Shown here one piece after another: positions 1 through 8,575 of a stretch of 64,000 nucleotides of DNA. The notes below the pieces were generated by a model. That model was not told the DNA's origin. It was given only the letters and a program-made list of their open reading frames with translations, and did no database searches. The translations under genes were made by a program, and so were the position numbers. Positions within the stretch are counted from its first letter, which is position 1. Each line of letters opens with the position of its first letter. The stretch is from Neorhizobium galegae (GTDB lineage: Bacteria; Pseudomonadota; Alphaproteobacteria; Rhizobiales; Rhizobiaceae), in assembly GCF_017877135.1 (NCBI RefSeq), contig NZ_JAGIPH010000001.1, positions 372,001 to 436,000 on the forward strand, given 5' to 3'.

Positions 1-72
1 GCCGCGTTGAAACCGGAGCTGCCGCTTGGTAAGCTTGGCGCAGCAGATTTAGTCTCAGGAAGGATTATTTGA
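1..72 (+). CDS. possible 3' tail of an upstream gene (partial)
   Basis: Frame 1 is open from the window edge to a TGA at 70-72, which overlaps the ATG of the next gene as TGATG, the arrangement expected for a translationally coupled upstream gene. Only 23 codons are visible and they match nothing I recognise. The other two plus frames close quickly. This may simply be noncoding leader. Confidence 0.25.
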   Translation, partial: AALKPELPLGKLGAADLVSGRII

Positions 73-860
73 TGGATTTCGGCATTTCCGGCAAGCGCGC
101 CCTCGTGCTTGCCTCTTCGCGCGGCCTTGGCCTTGGCATTGCAACCGCTCTTGCCCGCGAAGGCGTACATGTACTTCTGAGCGGACGAAGCGGCGACCGG
201 CTTCAGGCCAATTGCGATGCGATCAACGCCGAGGGCAAGGGCAAGGCTGACTGGATCTGGTCCGATCTCGCCGAACCGGATGCGGTCGAAGCCCTGAAGA
301 AGGCCGTTTCCGAAAAGCTTGGCGGCGTTGACATCCTCGTCAACAACACCGGCGGCCCGACGCCGGGCACGGCCGAAGACATGAATGCCGACAAGCTGGA
401 ACTGTTCTTCCAGAGCATGGTGCTGAGCGTGATTTCGGTCACCAACGCCTTCCTGCCGGCCATGAAGGAACAGGGCTGGGGCCGCATCCTCACGGTCGCC
501 TCCTCCGGCGTCATCGAACCGATCGGCAATCTCGCGCTCTCCAACACGCTGCGTGGGGCGCTCGTCGGCTGGAACAAGACGCTGGCAACCGAAATCGCCG
601 GCCATGGCGTCACCGCCAACCTCATCCTGCCCGGCCGCATTCATACCGACCGCATCGATGAACTGGACGGCGCCAATGCCAAGCGCCAGGGCAAGTCGCT
701 GGACGAGGTGCGCAGCGCCTCCATCAAGACCATCCCCGCCGGCCGGCTTGGCACGGTCGAGGAATTCGCCTCGGTCGGCGCCTTCCTCTGCTCGGCGCCG
801 GCCGCCTATCTGACGGGCTCGATGATCCGCGTCGACGGCGGTGCAGCAAAGTCTCTCTGA
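72..860 (+). CDS. SDR family oxidoreductase with an altered catalytic motif
   Basis: 262-residue short-chain dehydrogenase/reductase with a Rossmann fold: a glycine-rich nucleotide loop at residues 15-22 (SSRGLGLG), NNTGG at 91-95 in place of the usual NNAG, a serine pair at 144-145 and an LPGR segment near 187. The catalytic YxxxK is absent: the equivalent place reads SNTLR, so Ser157 and Arg161 replace Tyr and Lys. That pattern defines a divergent SDR branch annotated as oxidoreductase but with unclear chemistry. The ATG at 72 is chosen because an AGGAAGGA Shine-Dalgarno ends 7 bases upstream; a TTG at 69 is also possible. A strong hairpin follows the stop codon. The substrate cannot be predicted. 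Confidence 0.88.
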   Translation: MDFGISGKRALVLASSRGLGLGIATALAREGVHVLLSGRSGDRLQANCDAINAEGKGKADWIWSDLAEPDAVEALKKAVSEKLGGVDILVNNTGGPTPGTAEDMNADKLELFFQSMVLSVISVTNAFLPAMKEQGWGRILTVASSGVIEPIGNLALSNTLRGALVGWNKTLATEIAGHGVTANLILPGRIHTDRIDELDGANAKRQGKSLDEVRSASIKTIPAGRLGTVEEFASVGAFLCSAPAAYLTGSMIRVDGGAAKSL

Positions 861-867
861 CGAAAGT

Positions 868-898
868 AACCGCCGCGAAAGCACATTTCGCGGCGGTT
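868..898 (+). terminator. hairpin terminator after the SDR gene
   Basis: A perfect 13-bp inverted repeat (AACCGCCGCGAAA / TTTCGCGGCGGTT) with a 5-base GCACA loop starts 8 bases after the SDR stop codon and is followed by a modest T-rich stretch. It separates the SDR from the efflux operon. Confidence 0.7.
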
Positions 899-1022
899 GT
901 TCATCTTTCTACGACATTACCGGAATTTAAGGTGATTTCGCCAGGCTTTGGGCGTTTTCTTCTGTCGACGTTTCGCAGTGCGGAAATGTCGACAGAAGAT
1001 CATCGACGCACCGGGCCCCTTC

Positions 1023-2402
1023 ATGAAAAAGCTCTGGACCTTTACCGGCATTATCGCAATCGGCGCAGCGGGCGCCTGGTATTTTCAGGATGCCCTGCCA
1101 TCCTACCTGCGCATCCCCTCCGTCAAGCAATTGGCCGCAGCCGCCGGCTTCGGCGGCATTCCGGGCGACGGCTCAGCGGTGGCTTCGAAGGGCGACGGCA
1201 GTGACCAGGCCCAGGGCCAGCGTCGCAAGGGCGAGCAGGCGGCAGGCCAGGGCGGAGAACAGGCGCAAAATCAGGGTCAAGGTCAGGGCCAGGGTCAGGG
1301 CGGCGGAAAACCCGCAGGCCAAGGTCGGCGTGGCGGCGGACCATCCGTCGTCAAGACCATTCCCGCCACCACCGGCATTCTTGCCCTCGACGTTGCCGCA
1401 ACCGGCTGGGCCGAGGCCGATGAAACGACCACGATTGCAGCGCTCCAGCAGGGTCTCGTCGTCTCGGTTGCCGCAAAGGATGGCGACGAGGTGAAAGCCG
1501 GCACGCTGATCGCAAAGCTTGACGATCGCACTGCTGCTGCAACCGTTGCCAAGGACAAGGCCAATATCGTCAGCGACCAGGCAAGCCTTGCGGAACTGGA
1601 AGCCGCGCTTCAGCGCGCTGAAAACCTGCTGAAGCAGAATGTCCAGTCGCAGCAGAGCTTCGAACAGGCCAAGGGAGCGCGCGACCAGGCCGCGGCCAAG
1701 GTGGATGCCGACCGCGCAACGCTTGCCGTGGATGAGGTGGCGCTCGAGCACACCGATATCCGCGCGCCGTTTGACGGGCGCCTCGGCGACATCGCCGTCA
1801 GCCAGGGCGCCTATGTCAGCGCCGGCGCCACCATCGTCACCATCACCCGCTACGACCCGATCTCGGTCGCGTTCCAACTGCCGCAGCGTTACCTGCCGCA
1901 GTTGCGTGTCGGCATCGATACGGGCGCTGCGGTCGATGCAGATCCGGCCGCAACGGGCGGCGTGGTCGACAGCGGCAAATTGGTCTTCTTCGACAATGCC
2001 GTCAACCAGAGCTCCGGCACCGTGCTGGTCAAGGCACAGTTCAAGAACGACAAGGGGCTTCTCTGGCCGGGCCAGAGCGTCAATGTCACCGCCCATTTTA
2101 CTCCAAGCGACCGCTCGATCATCGTGCCGACAGTGGCCGTACGCCCCGGCGCCGACGGCTCCTTCGTCTATACGGTGGATGGCACCGGCAAGGTGCATGC
2201 AACGCCCGTCACGGTGATCCGCGCCAATGGCGACAAGACGGCGATTGCCGAGGGTCTGCGCGACGGCGATCATGTCGTGGTGGAGGGCCAGGTCCAGCTC
2301 GCCAACGGCCAGTCGGTCATTGAACAGTTCTCCGGCGACGATGCCAATCGGCCGCTGCCTGTCGCCGATGCGACCTCGATGACCGGAGGCATCAAACCAT
2401 GA
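1023..2402 (+). CDS. RND efflux periplasmic adaptor (HlyD/AcrA-type membrane fusion protein)
   Basis: 459-residue periplasmic adaptor that links an RND pump to an outer-membrane channel. An N-terminal membrane segment lies at about residues 5-22. Residues about 61-106 are a Gln/Gly-rich low-complexity linker encoded by imperfect CAGGGT-type repeats. Then come the lipoyl/barrel-sandwich half (near 125), a coiled-coil hairpin (near 170-245), the second lipoyl half (DIRAPFDGRLG) and a beta-barrel domain to about 430. The ATG at 1023 puts the membrane anchor at the N-terminus; upstream in-frame codons encode an unlikely basic stretch. The stop overlaps the pump gene start by ATGA (2399-2402), showing a coupled pair. 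No TolC-type gene is present, so an unlinked outer-membrane channel is probably shared. Confidence 0.9.
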   Translation: MKKLWTFTGIIAIGAAGAWYFQDALPSYLRIPSVKQLAAAAGFGGIPGDGSAVASKGDGSDQAQGQRRKGEQAAGQGGEQAQNQGQGQGQGQGGGKPAGQGRRGGGPSVVKTIPATTGILALDVAATGWAEADETTTIAALQQGLVVSVAAKDGDEVKAGTLIAKLDDRTAAATVAKDKANIVSDQASLAELEAALQRAENLLKQNVQSQQSFEQAKGARDQAAAKVDADRATLAVDEVALEHTDIRAPFDGRLGDIAVSQGAYVSAGATIVTITRYDPISVAFQLPQRYLPQLRVGIDTGAAVDADPAATGGVVDSGKLVFFDNAVNQSSGTVLVKAQFKNDKGLLWPGQSVNVTAHFTPSDRSIIVPTVAVRPGADGSFVYTVDGTGKVHATPVTVIRANGDKTAIAEGLRDGDHVVVEGQVQLANGQSVIEQFSGDDANRPLPVADATSMTGGIKP

Positions 2403-5400
2403 TCCCTGCCTTCTGTATCAACCGGCCGGTTGCCACCATTCTTCTGGCCATCGGCCTTGTTCTGGCAGGCCTTGCCGGCTACCGGCTGCTGCCGGTCGCA
2501 GCCCTGCCGAAGGTCGATTTTCCCACCATCAACGTGTCGGCCTCGCTGTCGGGTGCCTCGCCGGAAACCATGGCAACCTCGGTTGCCACGCCGCTCATCA
2601 AGAAATTCGAAACGATCCCGGGTGTGAGCGAAATCAGCGCCACCAACTCGCTCGGCAATACGTCGATCGTCCTGCAGTTCGATCTCAACCGCGACATCGA
2701 TGCCGCCGCCGCCGACGTGCAGGCCGCAATCTCCCAGGCCACCCGCCAGTTGCCCAGCAACATGACGACGGCACCGAGCTATCGCAAGACCAATCCGGCC
2801 GATGCGCCAATCCTGCTGCTCACCATCAATTCGAATGAAATGCCGCGCTCTAAGGTGGATGATATCGCGCAGAACGTCATCTCGCCGCTGCTGTCCACCC
2901 TGTCCGGCGTCGCGGAAGTCAGCATCTACGGCTCGCAGACCTATGCCGTGCGCGTGGAACTCGACCCGGCCAATCTGCAGGCCCGCGGGCTCGGCGTCGA
3001 TACCGTCACCTCCGCCATTTCCGATGCCAACAGCCAGACCCCGGTCGGCTCGCTGCAAAACACCAGCCAGCAGCTGACGATCAACGCCCATACCCAGCGC
3101 ACCAATGCCGACGAGTTCAAGTCGCTGGTGATCGCCACGAAGAACGGTTCTCCCGTCCATCTGGGCGATGTCGCGGTGGTGAAGGACAGCGTCGAGAATC
3201 TCGATGCCGGCAGCTGGTATGACGGCAAGCAGGCGATCGTTCTCGCCGTCCAGCGCCAGCCGGACGCCAACACGGTGGATGTGGTCAACGAGATCAAGGC
3301 CAAGCTGCCGGCGCTCATGCAGCAACTGCCGCCATCCGTGCATATCAACGTGATGAACGACGCCTCGACGTCCATCAAGGACGCCATCAGCGACGTGCAG
3401 TTCACCCTCTTCCTCACCATCGCCCTGGTGGTGCTGGTGATCTACCTCTTCACCGGCCATCTGACGGCGACCCTCATTCCGGGCCTTGCCGTGCCGCTGT
3501 CGCTGATTGCCACCTTCGGCGCCATGTATGTGATGGGCTACAGCATCGACAACATCTCGCTTCTCGGGCTGACGCTCTCCGTCGGCCTTGTCGTGGACGA
3601 TGCGATCGTCATGCTGGAAAACATCCTGCGGCTTTCCGAAGAGGGCATGTCGATGCGCGAGGCGGCGCTGAAAGGCGCCTCGGAAGTCAGCTACACAATC
3701 CTGTCCATGTCCATCTCGCTGGTGGCCGTGTTCATCCCGATCCTTCTGATGGGCGGCGTCGTCGGGCGCCTGTTCAACGAGTTCGGCATGGTCGTCACGC
3801 TTGCCATCATGGCATCGGCGCTGGTGTCGCTGACCGTGACGCCGATGCTCGGCGCACGGCTTTCCGCCCATTCCAGCCGCCCGCCCGCAATCATCCGCTG
3901 GTTCGATGCGGGCTTCAATCGCACGCTTGCCGGTTACGGGGCAGCCGTTGCCTGGTGCCTGCGGCACCGCTTCATCGTGCTGATGAGCTTTCTCGCCTCG
4001 CTTGGCGCGTCCGGCTGGCTGTTTGCCACCCTGCCCTCCAGCTTCTTCCCGCAGGAAGATATCGGGCGCCTGTCGGTGTCCACCCGTTCGCGCGAAGACA
4101 TTTCCTACACGGCCATGCGGGATCTGCAGGCACAGGTGGCGGCCATCATCGGCAAGAACCCGGCGGTCAAGCATGTCACTTCCATCGTCGGCGGCAGTTC
4201 GCGCAGCCCCCTCAACAACGGTTCGATGTTCGTCGAACTGAAGGACAAGGATGAGCGCGCGCCGCTTGCCCAGACGATTGACGAGCTGCGCCGGGCAACC
4301 GGCAAGATCGCCGGGATCAAGACCTTCATCACGCCCCAGCAGAGCCTGCGCTTTGGCGGCCGCAGCACGGCCAGCCAGTACCAGCTGGTCATCCAGGCGC
4401 TGAATGCCAGCGCCACCGACGAATGGGCCGACAAGCTGCAGACGGCCATGCGCCGGGACGGCAGCTTCACCGACGTCACCTCGGACGCGCAGAACGGTGC
4501 GATTGCCGCCGACATCACCGTCGATCCGGAAAAGGCAGCCGCCTATGGCGTTGCCAACAACCAGTTGCGCCAGACGCTGGAAATGGCCTTCGGCGGCTAC
4601 ACGGCCGCGCAGATCCAGTCCACCGGCGACAGCTATGACGTCATCGTCGAGTTCGACAAGGACAAGCCCTGGAACGACGAGTTCCTGCGCGACATCAATG
4701 TGCTGTCGTCCAATGGCAGCCTGGTGCCGCTCTCCAACTTCGCCTCCGTGCAGCGCAAGAAGGCGCCGGTGACCATCAACCAGACCGGCCAGTTGGTCTC
4801 CACCACCGTCTCCTTCAACCTGCCCGACGGCGTTTCGCTCAGCCAGGCAACCGCCCGCATCGACGAGATCAAGGCAGGCCTTGCCATGCCGGTGGACGTC
4901 TTCACCTCCTATGGCGGCACGGCGGCGATCTTCAAGGATTCGCAGGGCAATACCGGCCTTCTGATCCTTGCGGCCGTGCTGACCATCTATGTGGTGCTCG
5001 GCGTGCTCTATGAAAGCTTCATCCACCCGCTCACCATCCTGTCCGGCCTTCCGGCGGCAGCCTTCGGTGCGCTGCTCGCCTTGAAGATCATGAACTTCGA
5101 CCTCTCCGTCATCGCGCTGATCGGTCTTCTGATGCTGATCGGCATCGTCAAGAAGAACGCCATCATGATGATCGACGTGGCGGTCGAACTGATCCGCGAC
5201 AAGGGCGAGACAGCAGCCGTTGCCATCCACGAAGCCTCCGTGCGGCGCTTCCGGCCCATCATGATGACGACGTTCTGCGCGCTGCTCGGGGCCCTGCCCA
5301 TCGCGCTCGGCTCCGGCGCCAGCTCGGAACTGCGCCAGCCGCTCGGCATTGCCGTGGTCGGCGGCCTGCTCGTCTCGCAGCTGCTGACGCTGTTCATCAC

Positions 5401-5533
5401 GCCGGTCATCTTCGTGGAGATGGACCGCATGGGCCGGGCGGTGACGCGCCTGTTTACGCGCCGGCCGCATTCCGAAGCCCCGGCCAATTCCGAAGGGCTC
5501 GGCCACCACACGCCGGCAGCCGCCGCCGAATAG
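2399..5533 (+). CDS. RND efflux permease, AcrB/MdtB-C type (HAE1 family)
   Basis: 1044-residue inner-membrane proton/drug antiporter of usual RND length. It begins with FCINRPVATILLAIGLV (TM1) and carries a large periplasmic porter loop (about residues 35-335). A block of helices follows, including VGLVVDDAIVMLENI, where the paired Asp residues of the TM4 proton relay sit (about 400-401). A second porter loop and the last helices with an IGIVKKNAIMMID segment complete the fold. It is coupled to the adaptor gene by ATGA overlap. The sequence resembles the MdtB/MdtC branch more than AcrB, but the substrate range cannot be read from sequence. A long minus-strand open frame opposite it is a codon-bias shadow. 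Confidence 0.93.
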   Translation: MIPAFCINRPVATILLAIGLVLAGLAGYRLLPVAALPKVDFPTINVSASLSGASPETMATSVATPLIKKFETIPGVSEISATNSLGNTSIVLQFDLNRDIDAAAADVQAAISQATRQLPSNMTTAPSYRKTNPADAPILLLTINSNEMPRSKVDDIAQNVISPLLSTLSGVAEVSIYGSQTYAVRVELDPANLQARGLGVDTVTSAISDANSQTPVGSLQNTSQQLTINAHTQRTNADEFKSLVIATKNGSPVHLGDVAVVKDSVENLDAGSWYDGKQAIVLAVQRQPDANTVDVVNEIKAKLPALMQQLPPSVHINVMNDASTSIKDAISDVQFTLFLTIALVVLVIYLFTGHLTATLIPGLAVPLSLIATFGAMYVMGYSIDNISLLGLTLSVGLVVDDAIVMLENILRLSEEGMSMREAALKGASEVSYTILSMSISLVAVFIPILLMGGVVGRLFNEFGMVVTLAIMASALVSLTVTPMLGARLSAHSSRPPAIIRWFDAGFNRTLAGYGAAVAWCLRHRFIVLMSFLASLGASGWLFATLPSSFFPQEDIGRLSVSTRSREDISYTAMRDLQAQVAAIIGKNPAVKHVTSIVGGSSRSPLNNGSMFVELKDKDERAPLAQTIDELRRATGKIAGIKTFITPQQSLRFGGRSTASQYQLVIQALNASATDEWADKLQTAMRRDGSFTDVTSDAQNGAIAADITVDPEKAAAYGVANNQLRQTLEMAFGGYTAAQIQSTGDSYDVIVEFDKDKPWNDEFLRDINVLSSNGSLVPLSNFASVQRKKAPVTINQTGQLVSTTVSFNLPDGVSLSQATARIDEIKAGLAMPVDVFTSYGGTAAIFKDSQGNTGLLILAAVLTIYVVLGVLYESFIHPLTILSGLPAAAFGALLALKIMNFDLSVIALIGLLMLIGIVKKNAIMMIDVAVELIRDKGETAAVAIHEASVRRFRPIMMTTFCALLGALPIALGSGASSELRQPLGIAVVGGLLVSQLLTLFITPVIFVEMDRMGRAVTRLFTRRPHSEAPANSEGLGHHTPAAAAE

Positions 5534-5545
5534 GGGAGCCCCAAG

Positions 5546-5580
5546 TCAATCCGCGCCGTCTTGGAACAAGCGCGGATTGA
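5546..5580 (+). terminator. inverted repeat after the efflux operon
   Basis: An 11-bp perfect stem (TCAATCCGCGC / GCGCGGATTGA) with a 13-base loop lies 12 bases after the permease stop. There is no T-run, so it may be a factor-dependent terminator or an mRNA 3' stabiliser. Confidence 0.5.
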
Positions 5581-5730
5581 CGCCCTTTGCAACGAGAGCG
5601 ACTTGCCAAGTCCCTTGTCCTGTGCGATCAGCGCCCCCTCACCATAAAGGCGGGGCGCCGGTCGCCCCTTTGCGTTCGGCGCGCTTGCGGCGCGCCGCCT
5701 CAGGCATATTTGACAGGAAGGATGACGGCC

Positions 5731-7026
5731 ATGGCACGTGCGCTCGGGCTCGACTTCGGCACGACCAATACCGTTCTGGCGCAGGCTGAAGCTGGCGGTA
5801 GCACCACCCGCTCGCTGGATTTCACCAGCAGCGCCGGCGTGACGGACAGCATGCGCACGGCGCTATCCTTCATGAAGGATCAAAACCTCGGCGCCCAGGC
5901 CTTGAAAGTGGAAGCGGGACAGGCGGCGATCCGCATGTTCATCGACAATCCGGGCGATTGCCGCTTCCTGCAGTCGATCAAGACCTTTGCCGCCAGCGCC
6001 GCCTTCCAGGCCACCCAGGTGTTTGCGCGACGCCAGCAGTTCGAGGATCTGATGGAGATCTTCCTGCGCCGCCTACAGACCTACGCCGGCGACGGCTGGC
6101 CTGAGGAGATCTCGCGCCTGATGGTCGGGCGTCCCGTGCGCTTTGCCGGCGGCAACCCGGATGAAAAGCTGGCGATCGAGCGCTACCAGGCGGCGCTGAC
6201 CCGCTTCGGCTTTCCCGAAATCCATTATGTCTACGAACCGGTGGCGGCCGCCTACTACTTTGCCCAGTCGCTGGAGCGGGATGCAAACGTGCTGGTCGCC
6301 GATTTCGGAGGCGGCACCACCGACTATTCGCTCATCCGCTTCGAGCGCCACGCCGGCCAGTTGCGCGCCGTCCCCATTGGCCATTCCGGCGTCGGCATCG
6401 CCGGCGATCACTTCGATTACCGGCTGATCGACAATCTCGTCTCGCCGGAGATCGGCAAGGGCAGCCATTTCAAGAGCTTTGGCAAGCTGCTCGACGTGCC
6501 GGCGGGCTACTATGCCAATTTCGGCCGCTGGAACCAGCTGTCGATCTTCAAGACGACGCGCGAATTTGCCGATCTGCAATCGCTGGTGCGCTCGGCAAGC
6601 GAGCCGGAAAAGCTCGAACTCTTCATCGAACTGATCGAGCACGATGAGGGCTATCCCCTCTACCAGGCGATCTCGGCCACCAAGATGGCCCTGTCGAAGG
6701 AGGAGGAAGCAGAGTTCAATTTCTCGCCGCTCGGAAAGGCCGGCAGAAAGCTGGTGAAGCGCGCCGATTTCGAAACCTGGATTGCCGACGATCTGGCCCG
6801 CATCGAAGAGGCGCTGGACGAGGTTCTTCAGAAGACCAATACGCCGGCCGATGCCGTCGACAAGGTCTTCCTCACCGGCGGCACCTCCTTCGTGCCCGCC
6901 GTGCGCCAGATTTTCACGCGCCGTTTTGATGCCGGGCGCATCGAAAGCGGCGGCGAGCTGTTGTCGATTGCCCATGGCTTGGCGCTGATCGGCGAGAGCG
7001 GCGACATTGCGCAATGGGCCGCCTGA
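5731..7026 (+). CDS. Hsp70-family protein (YegD-like)
   Basis: 431 residues of the actin-fold ATPase type. The phosphate-1 loop LDFGTTNT sits at residues 7-14, and the phosphate-2 loop VADFGGGTTDYS near residue 190. The adenosine motif LTGGTSFVPAV lies in the C-terminal third. The protein lacks the C-terminal substrate-binding and lid domains of DnaK, which fits the YegD class of truncated Hsp70 proteins; their clients are unknown. ATG at 5731 is chosen over ATG at 5722 because AGGAAGG at 5715-5721 gives 9-base spacing to 5731 but abuts 5722. It stands alone between the efflux operon and the glycosylase gene. Confidence 0.85.
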   Translation: MARALGLDFGTTNTVLAQAEAGGSTTRSLDFTSSAGVTDSMRTALSFMKDQNLGAQALKVEAGQAAIRMFIDNPGDCRFLQSIKTFAASAAFQATQVFARRQQFEDLMEIFLRRLQTYAGDGWPEEISRLMVGRPVRFAGGNPDEKLAIERYQAALTRFGFPEIHYVYEPVAAAYYFAQSLERDANVLVADFGGGTTDYSLIRFERHAGQLRAVPIGHSGVGIAGDHFDYRLIDNLVSPEIGKGSHFKSFGKLLDVPAGYYANFGRWNQLSIFKTTREFADLQSLVRSASEPEKLELFIELIEHDEGYPLYQAISATKMALSKEEEAEFNFSPLGKAGRKLVKRADFETWIADDLARIEEALDEVLQKTNTPADAVDKVFLTGGTSFVPAVRQIFTRRFDAGRIESGGELLSIAHGLALIGESGDIAQWAA

Positions 7027-7096
7027 GGCAAGTTCGCCGGGGAGAACGGCTGCCAGGCGGGTTTAACCGGCAGGTCAGATCGGCTAGAGTGGCCGC

Positions 7097-7972
7097 ATGA
7101 TCGAAGCCAGCCACCTTGCCCCGGCAGAACTTGCAGCCCTTTTGCATTTCTATGCCGATTCCGGCGTCGAATGGCTGCTTGAGGATGCGCCCGTCGATCG
7201 CATTGCAGCCTTTGCCGAGCAACAGGCGGCCCGCGCCGCCCAGATGCGCGATCGCACGCCGCCGCCGGCAGCGGCGCCTTCGGACAACGGCCGCCGCAGC
7301 CCGGGACAGACAGAGGCGCGGGCGCCTGCGCCGCGGTCGCCGGCACCGACGGCCGCCGTTGCCATTCCCGACGCGGAAGCAGTCGCCGCCGCCCGGCTTG
7401 CGGCTGAGGGCGCAGGCTCGCTGGAGGAACTGAAGACAGCGCTTGAAGCGTTTTCCGGCTGCAACCTGAAGAACGGCGCACGGTCCACCGTCTTTGGCGC
7501 CGGCAATCCATCCTCCGGCATCATGGTTGTCGGCCCGATGCCCTCTGCCGACGATGACCGTGACGGCACGCCGTTTGCCGGACGCCAGGGCCAGTTGCTG
7601 GACCGCATGCTGGCGGCCATCGGGCTGTCGCGCGAGAGTGTTTATCTATCGAACGTCGTGCCGTGGCGCCCGCCGGGCAACCGTCCGCCCTCTCCCGCCG
7701 AAATTGAAATCTGCCGGCCCTTCATCGAGCGGCAGATCGCGCTTGCAAGGCCGCAGCACCTGCTATTGCTCGGCAATTTCACCGTGCGCTTCTTCTTTGA
7801 CAGCGACGGCACGATTTTCAGCCTGCGCGGCGAATGGCGCAACCTCGTCCTGGGCGGCCTTTCGGTGAAAGCGCTTGCCAGCCTTCACCCACAGGATCTT
7901 CTGACGGCGCCGGCCAACAAGGCGCTCGCCTGGCAGGATCTTCTCAGCTTCAAGCAGGGCCTCGCAGGCTGA
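7097..7972 (+). CDS. uracil-DNA glycosylase, family 4-like
   Basis: 291 residues. After a Pro/Ala-rich N-terminal 100 residues comes the UDG superfamily core: FGAGNPSSGIMVVG, TPFAGRQGQLLDRMLAAIG, YLSNVVPWRPPGNRPP and a C-terminal SLHPQDLL with the HP of motif 2. The usual family-4 motif 1 (GEAPGxxED) reads GPMPSADDD at residues 146-154. Of the iron-sulfur cysteines only C122 (CNLK, not CxxC) and one in EICRPF are seen, so cluster binding may be lost; alphaproteobacterial members commonly vary here. Expected role: removal of uracil from DNA. Start ATG at 7097 follows a weak GGC-rich leader 70 bases after the Hsp70-like gene. Confidence 0.85.
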   Translation: MIEASHLAPAELAALLHFYADSGVEWLLEDAPVDRIAAFAEQQAARAAQMRDRTPPPAAAPSDNGRRSPGQTEARAPAPRSPAPTAAVAIPDAEAVAAARLAAEGAGSLEELKTALEAFSGCNLKNGARSTVFGAGNPSSGIMVVGPMPSADDDRDGTPFAGRQGQLLDRMLAAIGLSRESVYLSNVVPWRPPGNRPPSPAEIEICRPFIERQIALARPQHLLLLGNFTVRFFFDSDGTIFSLRGEWRNLVLGGLSVKALASLHPQDLLTAPANKALAWQDLLSFKQGLAG

Positions 7973-8052
7973 CTGCCGCGAAATTGCGCAGCGTTAATGT
8001 TTTATGAAACGAGCCATGCGTTAGACGCAGGGCAGCGCACCGTTCTCTCCCG

Positions 8053-8081
8053 TTGCCGAATCCATACCGCAGTGCAATATA
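8053..8081 (+). promoter_or_regulatory. candidate sigma-70 promoter
   Basis: TTGCCG (8053-8058) and AATATA (8076-8081) are separated by exactly 17 bases. This would start a transcript near 8088, just ahead of two small ORFs. It is a sequence match only. Confidence 0.4.
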
Positions 8082-8123
8082 AACACTGTGTCTTGGGAGG
8101 AAAACGGTACAGGAACCAAGGCC

Positions 8124-8315
8124 ATGACCACGCGCATTCGCCCCATTCATTCCGGCTTCGAGACCCTTCGTCTCGCCGGTCTTTCGCCCCGCTCCACGCA
8201 AGGGTATCACAGCTTCGGCTCTGCGACGCATGAGCAGCTGACCGCGCGCGCCTTGTCGCGCCGTAGCAGCTTGACGCGTCCGACCGCAGTCTTTGCCGAT
8301 TTTCGCGAGCGCTGA
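8124..8315 (+). CDS. small basic ORF, 63 residues, unknown
   Basis: Starts ATG-ACC-ACG, rich in Arg/Ser/Thr, no membrane segment or motif recognised. A candidate promoter lies about 45 bases upstream. The local ribosome binding site is poor: GGGAGGA is 22 bases from the ATG and only AAGG is close. The region between the glycosylase and EamA genes holds no better gene on either strand. It could instead be a leader or part of a small RNA. Confidence 0.35.
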   Translation: MTTRIRPIHSGFETLRLAGLSPRSTQGYHSFGSATHEQLTARALSRRSSLTRPTAVFADFRER

Positions 8316-8410
8316 AACCGGTCGAAAAGACTGAAGCACCGCAGTGGATTGCAATTTGAGGTCCGGACTAGGCTTATCAGCGCTGCCGGACATGCCGGAG
8401 ACCACAGTCG

Positions 8411-8554
8411 ATGAAGCATTCGATCCGCCCCCTGCTGCGCATGTATGATGCCTTTGCCTCCATCGGCGCTGCCGTGCGCGCCAGCCGCGAGTTCACCTGC
8501 GCGGCCAGCGCCTGCGAGCGCACCGTTACGCAGTCGAGCGGCATTCCACTCTGA
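8411..8554 (+). CDS. small ORF, 47 residues, unknown
   Basis: MKHSIRPLLRMYDAF start, basic N-terminus, two cysteines (about 30 and 35), no recognised domain. GGAG sits 10 bases before the ATG. It converges on the EamA gene with a 21-base gap. No homology can be claimed from sequence reading alone. Confidence 0.35.
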   Translation: MKHSIRPLLRMYDAFASIGAAVRASREFTCAASACERTVTQSSGIPL

Positions 8555-8575
8555 ACAATTATCCCGTTTAAAAAG

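Noticed and set aside
2270..5509. 1079-codon minus-strand open frame opposite the RND permease gene
   Set aside because: It mirrors the GC-rich codon pattern of the real gene, reads as His/Asp/Arg-rich nonsense without domains, and has no ribosome site.
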